Source: Arthrobacter sp. MYb227 (GTDB lineage Bacteria; Actinomycetota; Actinomycetes; Actinomycetales; Micrococcaceae). Taken from it: a stretch of 64,000 bases of DNA. Each line of letters opens with the position of its first letter. Position 1 is the first letter of the stretch. Shown here in pieces: positions 33,284 to 43,344 of this stretch. The notes beneath the pieces were generated by a model. The model was not told where the DNA came from. It made no database searches and was given only the letters and a program-made list of their open reading frames with translations. The position numbers were made by a program, and so were the translations under genes. Location: assembly GCF_002975435.1 (NCBI RefSeq), contig NZ_PCPT01000002.1, positions 620,001 to 684,000 of the forward strand, read 5' to 3'.

Positions 33284-34519
33284 ATGGATATCAACTCAAT
33301 CCTCATTATTGGCGGGGGCCTGTCCGGGTTCACCGTGGCACAAAACCTGCGCACGCGCGGCTACGACGGAACCCTGGGTATCGTTGATCCCGACGGGATT
33401 CCCTACGACCGTCCACCGCTGTCAAAGGCCTACCTGCTGGGGCAGAAGGATGCCGGGGGCATCGCGCTGGCCCCAGAATCCTGGTACACCCAACACGATG
33501 TCGAGATCATCACCGGTACAGCCAGGGAGCTTTTACTCGCGGAAAGTAAAGGCCCCGATGCCCAAGGTATCGGTGTACGGCTGACCGATGACAGGGAACT
33601 TTACGCGGATCGTATCGTGTTGGCACTGGGCGGTCAGGCCAGAACACTGCCCATCGAAGGCGGTGATCTTGACTCGGTGCTGGTGCTGCGGGATCGAGCA
33701 GACGCAGATAAATTACGCAGCAAACTTCACCCCGGAACTCATCTGGCCATCATTGGCGCCGGGCTAATCGGTGCCGAGGTTGCCTCCGCGGCGCTGAAAC
33801 TAGGCGCCACGGTAAGCCTGATTGACCCCATCGACCCACCCCTGATTCCGGCGGTGGGCCAAGAACTGGCCCGCAAACTCCATGACATGCACACCCCCGC
33901 TGGCATCACCACGGTGCAGGGTACTCCGGCGCGCATAAGCTGTGCTCAGGGGATGCACACGGTAGAACTTGTTGATGGAACACTGATCACCGCGCATGAG
34001 GTCCTCGTCGGCATCGGTATGGTGCCCAATACCTCGATGGCGCAGGTCGCCGGCCTAGAAACAGATCACGGGATCATCGTCGATGAACACCAACGCACCA
34101 GTGATTCGCACATCTATGCGGTGGGCGATGCTTCACGTACCCGCACTACAACCGGTGAATTACTGCGCCGTGCAGAACACTGGGAATACGCAATGAATAC
34201 CGGTGCAACGGCGGCCGCATCGCTCAGTAACCAGGAACTCCCTCAACACGGAGCCTCATGGTTCTGGTCCGATCGCCACGGCGTCCATGTGGAAGGCGTG
34301 GGGGAAATGAACGCCCAAGGCACCACCATCCTGCGGTTCATTGATGATTCCCCCGTGGCAGCATTTAGGCTCGGCGAACATGGGAAACTTGTGGGCGCAG
34401 CTGCCATCGATGGGGGACTCACGATCAGGGCGGCACGGCGCATCATCGATCGCGGGATCATTGTTGACCCGGTGGCCCTTGCCGACCCGAACATTCCGCT
34501 TAAAAAGCTGGCCCGCTAA
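33284..34519 (+). CDS. FAD-dependent ferredoxin reductase (Rieske system type)
   Basis: A 411-residue pyridine nucleotide-disulfide-type reductase. The FAD motif is ILIIGGGLSGFTVAQNLRTRG; the NAD(P)H motif is LAIIGAGLIGAEVASAALKLG; a second FAD block is SHIYAVGDASR. YDRPPLSKAYLLG and the C-terminal EGVGEMNAQG region match BphA4/HcaD-like reductases. It would pass electrons to the ferredoxin 100 bases upstream. ATG 33284 or GTG 33269 can start it. Its stop overlaps the convergent gene by four bases. Confidence 0.92.
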   Translation: MDINSILIIGGGLSGFTVAQNLRTRGYDGTLGIVDPDGIPYDRPPLSKAYLLGQKDAGGIALAPESWYTQHDVEIITGTARELLLAESKGPDAQGIGVRLTDDRELYADRIVLALGGQARTLPIEGGDLDSVLVLRDRADADKLRSKLHPGTHLAIIGAGLIGAEVASAALKLGATVSLIDPIDPPLIPAVGQELARKLHDMHTPAGITTVQGTPARISCAQGMHTVELVDGTLITAHEVLVGIGMVPNTSMAQVAGLETDHGIIVDEHQRTSDSHIYAVGDASRTRTTTGELLRRAEHWEYAMNTGATAAASLSNQELPQHGASWFWSDRHGVHVEGVGEMNAQGTTILRFIDDSPVAAFRLGEHGKLVGAAAIDGGLTIRAARRIIDRGIIVDPVALADPNIPLKKLAR

Positions 34520-35361
34520 GCATCATCGCGAAGCGCATCGAGCGTCTCAATCGCCGCATCGGTACCTAACTCTGCACGCGCAGCCGGGTGCTGTAAGTAA
34601 TGAGCTAGCGTGCGTAGCAATAAGTCTGGGTTAGCCGAAAGTTCGTGAACCTGGATCAACACTGCTGTGTCTTTGGAGCTTTGCTCGGCCCGTGCTTGGT
34701 TGAAGCGTTCGATCCGAATCCATGCCGGCCCGCGGCGGCCCAACGGGTGACGCCCCGGTGGGTCGGCCGCCTCGATGGCCGAAATTTCATTCCAATAGAT
34801 TTCGGCCATGCCGTGCGAATCATATTGCACCACTCTGCTGCGCGTTAGATAGACCCCTGGGGCCTGGTCAACAGCTGCAATTTTGGCCATGCGCAGCCCT
34901 CGACCAATCAAAAATATTGCGCAACCTATGAGCAAGGCCCCGGCAATAGCCGCAATAACTGTTGGAACATTATCGTGCATGAAAAGCAGCTTGGAGCTCA
35001 GCGCAATGCTTGCTACAAGCACCACCACGGCCAAACCCACCATGAGCGCGGCAAGAGTCGTTGAGGTTCTAAATATCGGGAACCACGTGGCGGCACGCTG
35101 CCCCGTACTCGTTTCTACTGCAGCGTTTCCCACCCTGGTATCTACCGTGGGTCGACGAAAAGTCGAGAACACCACCAAAACGAGGCTCAGTGCGCTGGCC
35201 AAAAGTGCTGTTGAAAGTGCTGGCCGCCCATGCCAGAAGGCGTAGATTCCTGCGCCACTGAGGAAAAGGATCAAGAGGAATGTTGGCAATAAATGGTGGG
35301 CAAGGTTCCAGCCTCGGTGTCGAGGTCTCCACATAGACGACCCGCGTCCCGATTCACTCAT
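34516..35361 (-). CDS. Membrane protein of unknown function
   Basis: A 281-residue protein with two N-terminal helices (HLLPTFLLILFLSGAGIYAFW, ALLASALSLVLVVFS) and two central helices (LMVGLAVVVLVASIALSS, VIAAIAGALLIGCAIFLIG). The C-terminal ~110 residues are soluble and contain RSRVVQYDSHGMAEIYWNEISAIEAAD, like a PH-type membrane-signal fold with a beta strand ending in a tryptophan. I do not recognise a named family. Convergent with the ferredoxin reductase. Confidence 0.65.
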   Translation of the reverse strand: MSESGRGSSMWRPRHRGWNLAHHLLPTFLLILFLSGAGIYAFWHGRPALSTALLASALSLVLVVFSTFRRPTVDTRVGNAAVETSTGQRAATWFPIFRTSTTLAALMVGLAVVVLVASIALSSKLLFMHDNVPTVIAAIAGALLIGCAIFLIGRGLRMAKIAAVDQAPGVYLTRSRVVQYDSHGMAEIYWNEISAIEAADPPGRHPLGRRGPAWIRIERFNQARAEQSSKDTAVLIQVHELSANPDLLLRTLAHYLQHPAARAELGTDAAIETLDALRDDA

Positions 35362-35464
35362 ATCAATAGCTTAATCCGGCACGTCAACTAAGTAACTAAA
35401 CCTTTGGGCTGATTAACCGAAGAAATACGCATTTGCTGGAAAACTCGCTTACGATGAACGCATC

Positions 35465-35563
35465 ATGGAATCAATACGTAAACGTACAAAACTCATTACC
35501 TGGTGCCTCATTGGTGCATTGGTGGTGGGCACCGGAGCCGGGCTGCTGTCCGGACTCGTCTAA
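35465..35563 (+). CDS. 32-residue membrane peptide coupled to the MFS transporter
   Basis: A short frame encodes a positively charged N terminus (MESIRKRTK) and one membrane helix (LITWCLIGALVVGTGAGLLSG). Its TAA stop shares its last base with the ATG of the MFS gene (TAATG at 35561-35565), a strong sign of coupled translation. A ribosome site is weak. Small proteins ahead of transporter genes are known as small subunits in some MFS groups; a stabilising role is possible. Too short to be certain. Confidence 0.5.
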   Translation: MESIRKRTKLITWCLIGALVVGTGAGLLSGLV

Positions 35564-36825
35564 TGATTGACGATGATGCCGGAACCGGTTCGGCACCCGA
35601 AGCGCTCAAGGAGCCAACAACACCCGTCACCAAGCGATGGGTCAGTTCGGTTGTCCTGGTCAATCTTGGCATCAACGTCGTTATCTTCGCCCCTATCAAT
35701 GTGCTCCTTGGTCTCCAAGCAACGGCCATCGACCCGGCGAACAAGGAAGCCATTCTCTCACTTGTCACTGCCTGCGGAGCGGCTGTGGCGTTGGTTTCCA
35801 ACCCACTCTTTGGTGCGCTTTCGGATCGCACCACATCGGCCATGGGCCGGCGTTCTCCATGGATTCTTGCCGGAGCGATACTTGGCGTAGCTTCACTCTT
35901 AATTCTCTCCGGAGCCACAACCGTGGGGCTGATGCTCATTGGTTGGTGCGCACTTCAAGCATCGATCAATGCCGCGTACTCATCAGTTACTGCAACGATC
36001 CCTGACCGGGTCCCACAAGCCAAGCGTGGGGCGATTGGCGGATTAGCCGCCATGGGACAAACGGTTGGCATCCTGCTTGGAGCAGTTGTCGGGTTTGTCA
36101 TTTTTGGGAACATCTCGGCTGGCTACATAATCTGTGCCGCAGCCCTTGCTGTTTCCGTTATTCCATATTTGCTCAAACCCAATGATCCGCACCTGCCCAA
36201 GGAATACCGGAAGCCGTTTGCCCTTGGCACATTTTTCAAGAGTTTCTGGATAAACCCAGCCAAACACCCCGACTTCGGCTGGGCCTGGTTGACCCGACTC
36301 ATCATGAATGTTGGCAACCAGATGACAATCGTTTACCTCTTGTTCTATCTCACGGATGTGGTGAAATATCCGGATCCCGCCGGGGGAGTGCTCATTTTGA
36401 CGGGCACCTACGCAGTCATGGTCATCATCAGTGCAATCATTTTTGGGCCGATGAGCGATAAGAGCGGCAAGCGGAAAATCTACGTGATTTTCTCATCGGT
36501 GGTTGTCTCCTCTTCGGCCCTGATCATTGCGATTTTCCAAACCTTCCCCGGCGCCATGGTGGGAGCAGCGGTTCTCGGGTTCGGGTTCGGTGCTTACCTT
36601 GCCGTTGACTTTGCCCTGCTGACCATGGTGCTTCCCTCGGCGCGCGAACGGGCCAAGGACATGGGAGTCATCAATATAGCCAACTCCTTGCCACAAGTTA
36701 TTGCTCCGGCACTTGCACTCTTTGCCGTCACTGTTTTAGGCAGCTACACAGCCCTGTTTGTTGTTGCTGCGGGCATTGGACTTGTTGGAGCATTCCTGGT
36801 GCGCAATATTCGTTCAGTCCCGTAA
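35563..36825 (+). CDS. MFS transporter
   Basis: A 420-residue, 12-helix MFS protein. Motif A appears as GALSDRTTSAMGRRSPWILAG and again as GPMSDKSGKRKIYV in the second half, as in GPH-like and sugar-type MFS members. VTATIPDRVPQAKRGAIGGLAAMGQTVG is conserved in an actinobacterial subgroup often found with glycoside or nucleoside genes. ATG 35563 shares a base with the stop of the 32-residue peptide. Substrate unknown. Confidence 0.85.
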   Translation: MIDDDAGTGSAPEALKEPTTPVTKRWVSSVVLVNLGINVVIFAPINVLLGLQATAIDPANKEAILSLVTACGAAVALVSNPLFGALSDRTTSAMGRRSPWILAGAILGVASLLILSGATTVGLMLIGWCALQASINAAYSSVTATIPDRVPQAKRGAIGGLAAMGQTVGILLGAVVGFVIFGNISAGYIICAAALAVSVIPYLLKPNDPHLPKEYRKPFALGTFFKSFWINPAKHPDFGWAWLTRLIMNVGNQMTIVYLLFYLTDVVKYPDPAGGVLILTGTYAVMVIISAIIFGPMSDKSGKRKIYVIFSSVVVSSSALIIAIFQTFPGAMVGAAVLGFGFGAYLAVDFALLTMVLPSARERAKDMGVINIANSLPQVIAPALALFAVTVLGSYTALFVVAAGIGLVGAFLVRNIRSVP

Positions 36826-36959
36826 TCCACCTGGGTCAAGGCCGTGCCAGACTTGTCCCTGCTGCTTGCCAAGAGTCGACTTTAAATCACGATAACCACG
36901 CGGTGTCTGGTAGATCACTAAAAGTCTCATCACTTCGATACCAACGTTAGGATTTAGGG

Positions 36960-37412
36960 ATGGACTGGTTACGGGATGCATCTTTCGGTTGGGCGTTTGC
37001 ATTTATGTTCCTGCTGGCCATGGCGCGCGCTAACACCACCTATTGGGTAGGCCGTGGGTTGGCAGCGGGAGTCAAGCACACCAGATTCCAGCACGTGATG
37101 ACAGGCCCCATCTATCAGCGCGCCGAACGCTTCATCCAGCGTTGGGGCATCTTTGCTATCCCACTCTCCTTCATGACCGTTGGCATTCAAACTGCGGTCA
37201 ATGCAAGTGCCGGAGTTGCGCGCATGCCGTTGATTCGCTATATTCCATCCGTCATCGTCGGATGTCTGATCTGGGCCACCATCTATTCAACCGTGGGTAT
37301 GGCTGTTGTCTACGCGTGGATTGCTATTGGCTGGCAATGGATTATCGCCGGTGCCTTGGTCATCGGCATTACTACCTACGCCTGGATTCGCTACCGCCGC
37401 CGCGAGGGTTAA
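36960..37412 (+). CDS. DedA/VTT-domain membrane protein, short form
   Basis: A 150-residue protein with three to four hydrophobic segments. ANTTYWVGRG and RWGIFAIPLSFMTVGIQTAVNASAGVARMPLIRYIPSVIVGCLIWATIY match the core of the DedA/VTT family, which includes lipid scramblases and envelope maintenance proteins. Typical DedA proteins are about 200 residues; the first helices are shorter here. ATG 36960 follows AGGATTTAGGG. Confidence 0.8.
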   Translation: MDWLRDASFGWAFAFMFLLAMARANTTYWVGRGLAAGVKHTRFQHVMTGPIYQRAERFIQRWGIFAIPLSFMTVGIQTAVNASAGVARMPLIRYIPSVIVGCLIWATIYSTVGMAVVYAWIAIGWQWIIAGALVIGITTYAWIRYRRREG

Positions 37413-37557
37413 CACTCCTGTCTTTCTTCCCTGTTATCGCCCGCAGTGATGTGCGGTGGCTAGCGTAGGGCTTCTTGCGGCGCGTTGGGCACTTTTGCAA
37501 ATTTTCATCGGTACTATCGGATGAACCAAGTACTATTTGCGAAAGTTGGGTGCCGCG

Positions 37558-38052
37558 GTGGCCATTGCAGCGAAAAATCTTCGGGATTCCGGTCCTGTCG
37601 AATTGGACGACATCGACAGGGGTCTGTTGCGCATGCTGACCGAGAATGCGCGACGCACTAACAACTCGCTGGCCGAGGAGCTTGGGATTGCTCCTTCCAC
37701 CTGTCTGGCGCGACTCAATGCGCTACGCTCTGCCGGGGTGATCCGACGCTTCACCCTAGAAATTGATCCGGTAGTGCTGGGGCACGCGCTCGAAGCTCTG
37801 ATTTTTGTGAAGATTCGCCCCGGGGCCCGCCATCTCATGTCCACATTTGCCGAAGAAATGCGTGCCAAGCCCGGAGTTACCCAGCTGTTCTTCCTGGGTG
37901 GGGCCGATGACTTCTTGATTCACGTTGCGGTGCGCGATTCAAATGATGTGCGCCAATTTGTTCTCGATAATCTGTCGGCAAACCCGGCTGTGGCAACCAC
38001 CCAGACCTCACTGGTCTTCGAACATAGTCAGGGCGCCGTTCCCTGGCTTTAG
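37558..38052 (+). CDS. Lrp/AsnC-family regulator
   Basis: A 164-residue regulator. The HTH is LDDIDRGLLRMLTENARRTNNSLAEELGIAPSTCLARLNALRSAGVIRRF, and the RAM/effector domain follows (EALIFVKIRPGARHLM, FFLGGADDFLIHVAVRDSNDVRQFV). Lrp/AsnC proteins sense amino acids and form octamers. The start is GTG 37558 or TTG 37537. Convergent with guaB1. Target unknown. Confidence 0.92.
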   Translation: MAIAAKNLRDSGPVELDDIDRGLLRMLTENARRTNNSLAEELGIAPSTCLARLNALRSAGVIRRFTLEIDPVVLGHALEALIFVKIRPGARHLMSTFAEEMRAKPGVTQLFFLGGADDFLIHVAVRDSNDVRQFVLDNLSANPAVATTQTSLVFEHSQGAVPWL

Positions 38053-38084
38053 ACGGTGGGCTTCACCGCGTGCTCGGGGAAATG

Positions 38085-39551
<1,467 letters not shown>

Positions 39552-39706
39552 CTACAGCTCAAGCGCCGGCATTAAGTGCTCCATGTCACGTGCGGATGCT
39601 AAATAGGATGTAAAAGTGGCACTAATTTATTTGGGGCAACGGGCGTACCGTGGTGATCAAGCGCGATCCGAACCCAGTGTGATCGCCTTGAACGACGGAG
39701 AGAATC

Positions 39707-40000
39707 ATGACGGTCACGGTTCCGGTCACTGAATGTGCCGTAGCAAATTGCTCGTTCAACGATCACTCGCATTGCGGTGCCGCGGGGATCACCATCGGCG
39801 GTCATACCGACCACGCCCAGTGCGCAACATTTATCGACACGGGTGTTCACGGGGGACTTCCAAAGATCTTGGCTTCGGTGGGTGCCTGTCAACGCACCGA
39901 ATGCATTCACAACGATCATCTGCTCTGCGGTGCCACAGAGGTGCGTGTTGGACCCGGAGCGGATAATGCCGATTGTTTAACATACGCGCATCAGGACTAG
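39707..40000 (+). CDS. Protein with two DUF1540 cysteine motifs
   Basis: A 97-residue protein made of two similar cysteine-rich units: CAVANCSFNDHSHCGAAGITIG...CATF, and CQRTECIHNDHLLCGATEVRVG...CLTY. DUF1540 units are thought to bind metal through their four cysteines; the function is unknown. ATG 39707 follows GGAGAGAATC. Small acid-rich composition. A GC hairpin at 40048-40075 follows. Confidence 0.85.
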   Translation: MTVTVPVTECAVANCSFNDHSHCGAAGITIGGHTDHAQCATFIDTGVHGGLPKILASVGACQRTECIHNDHLLCGATEVRVGPGADNADCLTYAHQD

Positions 40001-40047
40001 CCAACCCGGTAATCTGAGCCCTCAAGGCGAGCTGTTGTTCCCGGGGT

Positions 40048-40075
40048 GCCCGGCCGCCTGGTGTGGCGGTCGGGG
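40048..40075 (+). terminator. Hairpin downstream of the DUF1540 gene
   Basis: CCCGGCCGCC (40049-40058) and GGCGGTCGGG (40065-40074) pair with one mismatch around TGGTGT, 48 bases past the stop. No T run follows, so termination is uncertain. Confidence 0.5.
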
Positions 40076-40184
40076 CTTCGCGGAAGTCATGCGAGTTTGG
40101 CAGGGTTTGATGAAAGATTCTTGCCCTGTTTTGGCTCCTGCCGCTGGAATGTTTTCTTGCCCGGGGACCCCCCAATACAGCAAA

Positions 40185-40219
40185 TTGTTGAACAACCCCT
40201 TGCCATGATTGTTCAACAA
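40185..40219. promoter_or_regulatory. Paired 11-bp palindromes upstream of the NRAMP gene
   Basis: TTGTTGAACAA (40185-40195) and TTGTTCAACAA (40209-40219) are the same palindrome in either orientation, centres 24 bp apart, i.e. close to two helical turns plus a few bases. This looks like a double site for a dimeric repressor, possibly GntR-type. No regulator gene is adjacent. Confidence 0.55.
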
Positions 40220-40251
40220 CATGTAATGTACCTTTCATTGCTCCCCTTCTT

Positions 40252-40265
40252 GTGACAGCTGTCAC
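40252..40265. promoter_or_regulatory. Perfect 14-bp palindrome just upstream of the NRAMP start
   Basis: GTGACAGCTGTCAC is fully self-complementary and ends 23 bases before ATG 40289. It may be an operator or a leader hairpin; the position would block transcription or initiation if bound. Confidence 0.45.
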
Positions 40266-40288
40266 CCACACTCTTGATGGATGGAATC

Positions 40289-41506
40289 ATGGCTACTCCC
40301 AGCATTAAACCGAAGCTCAGTGCTTCAGCCCGGCGCACAGCAATGCTCGGTGCCATGTTCCTCATGGCCACCAGCGCCATCGGCCCCGGGTTTATCACCC
40401 AGACCACCGAGTTCACTGTAAAGATCGGTGCTTCCTTCGCCTTCGCGATCGTCGTCTCCATCCTCGTTGATATTGCCGTGCAGCTAAATGTCTGGCGCGT
40501 CATTGGGGTCTCCGGTCTACGCGCCCAAGAACTGGGCAACAAGGTGCTTCCCGGTGTTGGCTGGTTGCTCGCTGCGCTTGTCTTCATCGGTGGCATGGTC
40601 TTCAATATCGGCAATATTGCAGGTACCGGTCTGGGCGCAAACGCCATGATGGGCATCGACCCCAAGATCGGCGGCATTATTTCCGCCATCGTTGCTATCT
40701 TGATCTTCCTGTCCAAGAAGGCCGGCATGGCCCTGGACAAGATTGTGGTGATGCTCGGCGCGATCATGATCCTGCTGATGCTCTACGTGGCAATCGTCGC
40801 GGCGCCACCCGTTGGTGAAGCACTGAAAAACTCGGTACTGCCAGAGAACATCGACTTTTTGATCATCACTACCTTGATCGGTGGCACCGTCGGCGGTTAC
40901 ATTACCTACGCCGGAGCCCACCGCATGCTCGACTCCGGTGCCGCGGGCATCGAAAACGTCAAGGACATCACCAAAACTTCAATCCTGAGCATCATCGTCA
41001 CCGGCATCATGCGCGTGCTGCTCTTCCTGGCGATCCTCGGCGTGGTAGCCGGGGGAGTTGTACTCACCAGCGATAACAAAGCAGCCGAGGCCTTCGGCCA
41101 CGCGGCAGGCGATATTGGCATGCGTTCCTTCGGCGTGATCCTCTGGGCCGCAGCACTGACATCCGTGATCGGCGCCGCCTACACCTCGGTTTCCTTCGTC
41201 ACCAAGTCGACCACACCCGAACGCACCCGCAACCTGATCACCGTCGCATTTATCGCCGTTTGCGCGGTCATCTATCTCTTCCTAGGCCAGGCACCACAAA
41301 CCCTGCTGATCTTCGCCGGTGCCTTCAACGGCCTGATCCTCCCGGTGGGCTTCGCGGTTCTGCTCTACGCGGCATGGCGCCGCCGTGATCTGCTGCAGGG
41401 CTATGTTTACCCCAAGTGGCTGCTCATTATTGGTGTTGTGACTTGGCTGCTGACGCTCTTCTTGGGCTGGAACTCGCTGGCGGGTCTGGCCAAGCTCTGG
41501 GCCTAA
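40289..41506 (+). CDS. NRAMP-family transporter (YcsG-like)
   Basis: A 405-residue, 11-12-helix protein of the NRAMP family. It has MATSAIGPGFITQTTEFTVKIG near the N terminus, where typical metal-transporting members carry DPGN; this branch lacks that motif. The next gene encodes a DUF1445 protein, and the same pair (ycsG-ycsI) occurs in Bacillus subtilis, where it is linked to amino-acid-derived lactam metabolism rather than metals. The start may also be ATG 40277. Several palindromes lie in the leader. Confidence 0.85.
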   Translation: MATPSIKPKLSASARRTAMLGAMFLMATSAIGPGFITQTTEFTVKIGASFAFAIVVSILVDIAVQLNVWRVIGVSGLRAQELGNKVLPGVGWLLAALVFIGGMVFNIGNIAGTGLGANAMMGIDPKIGGIISAIVAILIFLSKKAGMALDKIVVMLGAIMILLMLYVAIVAAPPVGEALKNSVLPENIDFLIITTLIGGTVGGYITYAGAHRMLDSGAAGIENVKDITKTSILSIIVTGIMRVLLFLAILGVVAGGVVLTSDNKAAEAFGHAAGDIGMRSFGVILWAAALTSVIGAAYTSVSFVTKSTTPERTRNLITVAFIAVCAVIYLFLGQAPQTLLIFAGAFNGLILPVGFAVLLYAAWRRRDLLQGYVYPKWLLIIGVVTWLLTLFLGWNSLAGLAKLWA

Positions 41507-41550
41507 CGACAAGAAACTTTAGTACCATCCGCTGAAAGGAATCATCGGCC

Positions 41551-42366
41551 ATGAACGTCAAGGATATGCAGTCAATCCTGCCAGAAGATCGTGCAGAGCT
41601 TTCCCCTGCACAAGCCCGTGAACTCTTCCGCAATGGGCTGGCCGTTCCCACCGCGGGTTTCTCGTTGGGCTACGCACAGGCGAACTTGATCATCGTGCCC
41701 AAGGAACAGGCGTTCGACGTGTTGCTCTTCGCCCAACGCAACCCCAAGTCCTGTCCTATCTTAGGTGTGCTGGATGCCGGGGAGACCAGCGGAGACTTGC
41801 TGGCCGGCGGCGATATTCGCACCGACGTGCCAGGGTACATCGTGTACGAAAACGGGGTGAAGGTTGCAGAGCCCCGGGATCTGACCGAATACTGGCGTGA
41901 TGACCTTGTCACCTTCATCGTTGGCTGTTCGTTCACGTTCGAAACGGCTTTGATGGAAGGCGGAATCAAGATCGCGCACATCGATCAGGGCGTCAACGTG
42001 CCGATGTACAAATCAAACATTCGCAGCGCCTCGGCCGGGTCCATGTCCGGGCCCATGGTGGTCTCGATGCGCCCGATCCCCGCCTCGCAGGTGTCCGATG
42101 CTGTGCGCATTACCTCACGCTACCCGGCGGTGCACGGGGCACCGGTGCACATTGGCAATCCTGAAGAATTGGGGATTGCGGATTTGTCCAAGCCTGATTT
42201 CGGGGACCCGGTGGACATCCCTACCGGGCACATTCCGGTGTTCTGGGCCTGCGGGGTCACCCCACAGGCAGCCGTCATGGAATCCAAACCCGTACTAGCC
42301 ATCGGCCACGCACCGGGGTACATGCTCATCACCGACGCCAAGGATAGTGCGTACCTGATTCCCTAA
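41551..42366 (+). CDS. DUF1445 putative hydro-lyase (D-glutamate cyclase family)
   Basis: A 271-residue DUF1445/YcsI protein, full length. Conserved blocks are LSPAQARELFRNGLAVPTAGFSLGYAQANLIIVP, VTFIVGCSFTFETALMEGGI and HIPVFWACGVTPQAAVMESKPVLAIGHAPGYMLITD. A mammalian relative is D-glutamate cyclase, giving 5-oxo-D-proline; bacterial members are annotated as hydro-lyases. The gene begins 44 bases after the NRAMP-like transporter, so transport and conversion of the same compound is likely. GAAAGGA precedes the ATG. Confidence 0.9.
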   Translation: MNVKDMQSILPEDRAELSPAQARELFRNGLAVPTAGFSLGYAQANLIIVPKEQAFDVLLFAQRNPKSCPILGVLDAGETSGDLLAGGDIRTDVPGYIVYENGVKVAEPRDLTEYWRDDLVTFIVGCSFTFETALMEGGIKIAHIDQGVNVPMYKSNIRSASAGSMSGPMVVSMRPIPASQVSDAVRITSRYPAVHGAPVHIGNPEELGIADLSKPDFGDPVDIPTGHIPVFWACGVTPQAAVMESKPVLAIGHAPGYMLITDAKDSAYLIP

Positions 42367-42464
42367 ACGAGTATTCGGCAAGCTGTCAGTCAGCTACGGA
42401 TGTCAGGAGACAGCATCGATGGGTGCTATCCACCCTGGAGGAGTCCTTGGTTGGCGAGGAGCCG

Positions 42465-42785
42465 CTACAGCACCGTAACGTCTACGTTGAGTGCATCCGG
42501 GTTTTCGAGGTAGTCGGCGAGTACCGCATGGATTCGCTGTTGGACCATGCCCGCAACCTCAAGCGCATTTGCGTCCTTGAGCAGACCAATGTCTAGTTGT
42601 GCGCTCACCGAATCACCACGCCAACTCAGTCGAAGTAGGTCGTGCTCGGGTACCTTTTTTCCCGCCAGCTCTTTCCAAATGCTGTGGGTTGGTGCGTAAA
42701 TTTCTCGCACCCCGGGTTCTTGACGCGCGGCCTGAATCGCCAGCATACGAATCTTCGCCGGGATGCTCTGGGAACTAGAAGTCAT
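42465..42785 (-). CDS. Small Asp23-like domain protein
   Basis: A 106-residue protein, starting at ATG 42785 inside the end of the upstream gene. EIYAPTHSIWKELAG, a beta-rich middle (LSWRGDSVSAQLDIGLL) and the ending NVDVTVL resemble the Asp23 fold, as in the two neighbouring genes, but similarity is weak. Third gene of the ECF sigma operon. Function unknown; probably interacts with the other Asp23 proteins. Confidence 0.6.
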   Translation of the reverse strand: MTSSSQSIPAKIRMLAIQAARQEPGVREIYAPTHSIWKELAGKKVPEHDLLRLSWRGDSVSAQLDIGLLKDANALEVAGMVQQRIHAVLADYLENPDALNVDVTVL

Positions 42786-43344
42786 GGAAAACGTCCTCCA
42801 GATTGATATCAATGTCGTCTAGGGAGATCCCAATGGCTTGGGCAAAGCGGGCGCGCAGCGCGTCTCTGATCCCGTTGGTCAATCGAACGCCATCTTCTCC
42901 GGCTTCCAGTGCCAGATTGATGGACATGGAAATGGACTCGGGATGGCTTCCGGGAAGGATTTTGTGGGTCCGTAACGCAACTCCGCGTATCGAATCGACT
43001 ACCTCACGTAAGGTTTCCAAGAGCACATAGCCGCTGATTCGGAGGGTGCCTAACGTCGTAATGCGTAGGGTGAACCGTGTGCCACGCCGAATTTCGGCTT
43101 TGATGCCATCCATGACTCGGCCACGGATGCTTCCTAAGAGAGCCGTATCGGCTTCATTCTCGGAGTCATTGCCGATTTTCCATTGTGTGGTTGCCTTGGC
43201 CAAGGGAGCTAAACGCTGGCGTTGAGCTTGGCAATAGGGGCAACCGAGTTCGTGCTGATCTGGAGGCATACTCAATCGTGACCAGAGTTCATCCTCGCTG
43301 CGGCCGCAACTGTAAGGCAGGTCAGAGACCTGTGTTATTTCCAA
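42775..43344 (-). CDS. Zinc anti-sigma motif fused to an Asp23-like domain
   Basis: A 189-residue protein starting at TTG 43344, supported by AAAGGA eight bases upstream and overlapping the sigma gene by 10 bases. Residues about 14-50 contain HELGCPYCQAQ, i.e. the HxxxCxxC zinc anti-sigma (ZAS) motif. Residues about 75-189 form an Asp23/Gls24-like domain (GSIRGRVMDGIKAEIRRG, then SISMSINLALEAGEDGVRLTNGIRDALRARFAQAIGI). ZAS proteins bind ECF sigma factors; here the sensor half is Asp23-like, so it may connect the sigma to the Asp23 complex encoded divergently. Not a standard transmembrane anti-sigma: no membrane helix. Confidence 0.7.
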   Translation of the reverse strand: MEITQVSDLPYSCGRSEDELWSRLSMPPDQHELGCPYCQAQRQRLAPLAKATTQWKIGNDSENEADTALLGSIRGRVMDGIKAEIRRGTRFTLRITTLGTLRISGYVLLETLREVVDSIRGVALRTHKILPGSHPESISMSINLALEAGEDGVRLTNGIRDALRARFAQAIGISLDDIDINLEDVFHDF

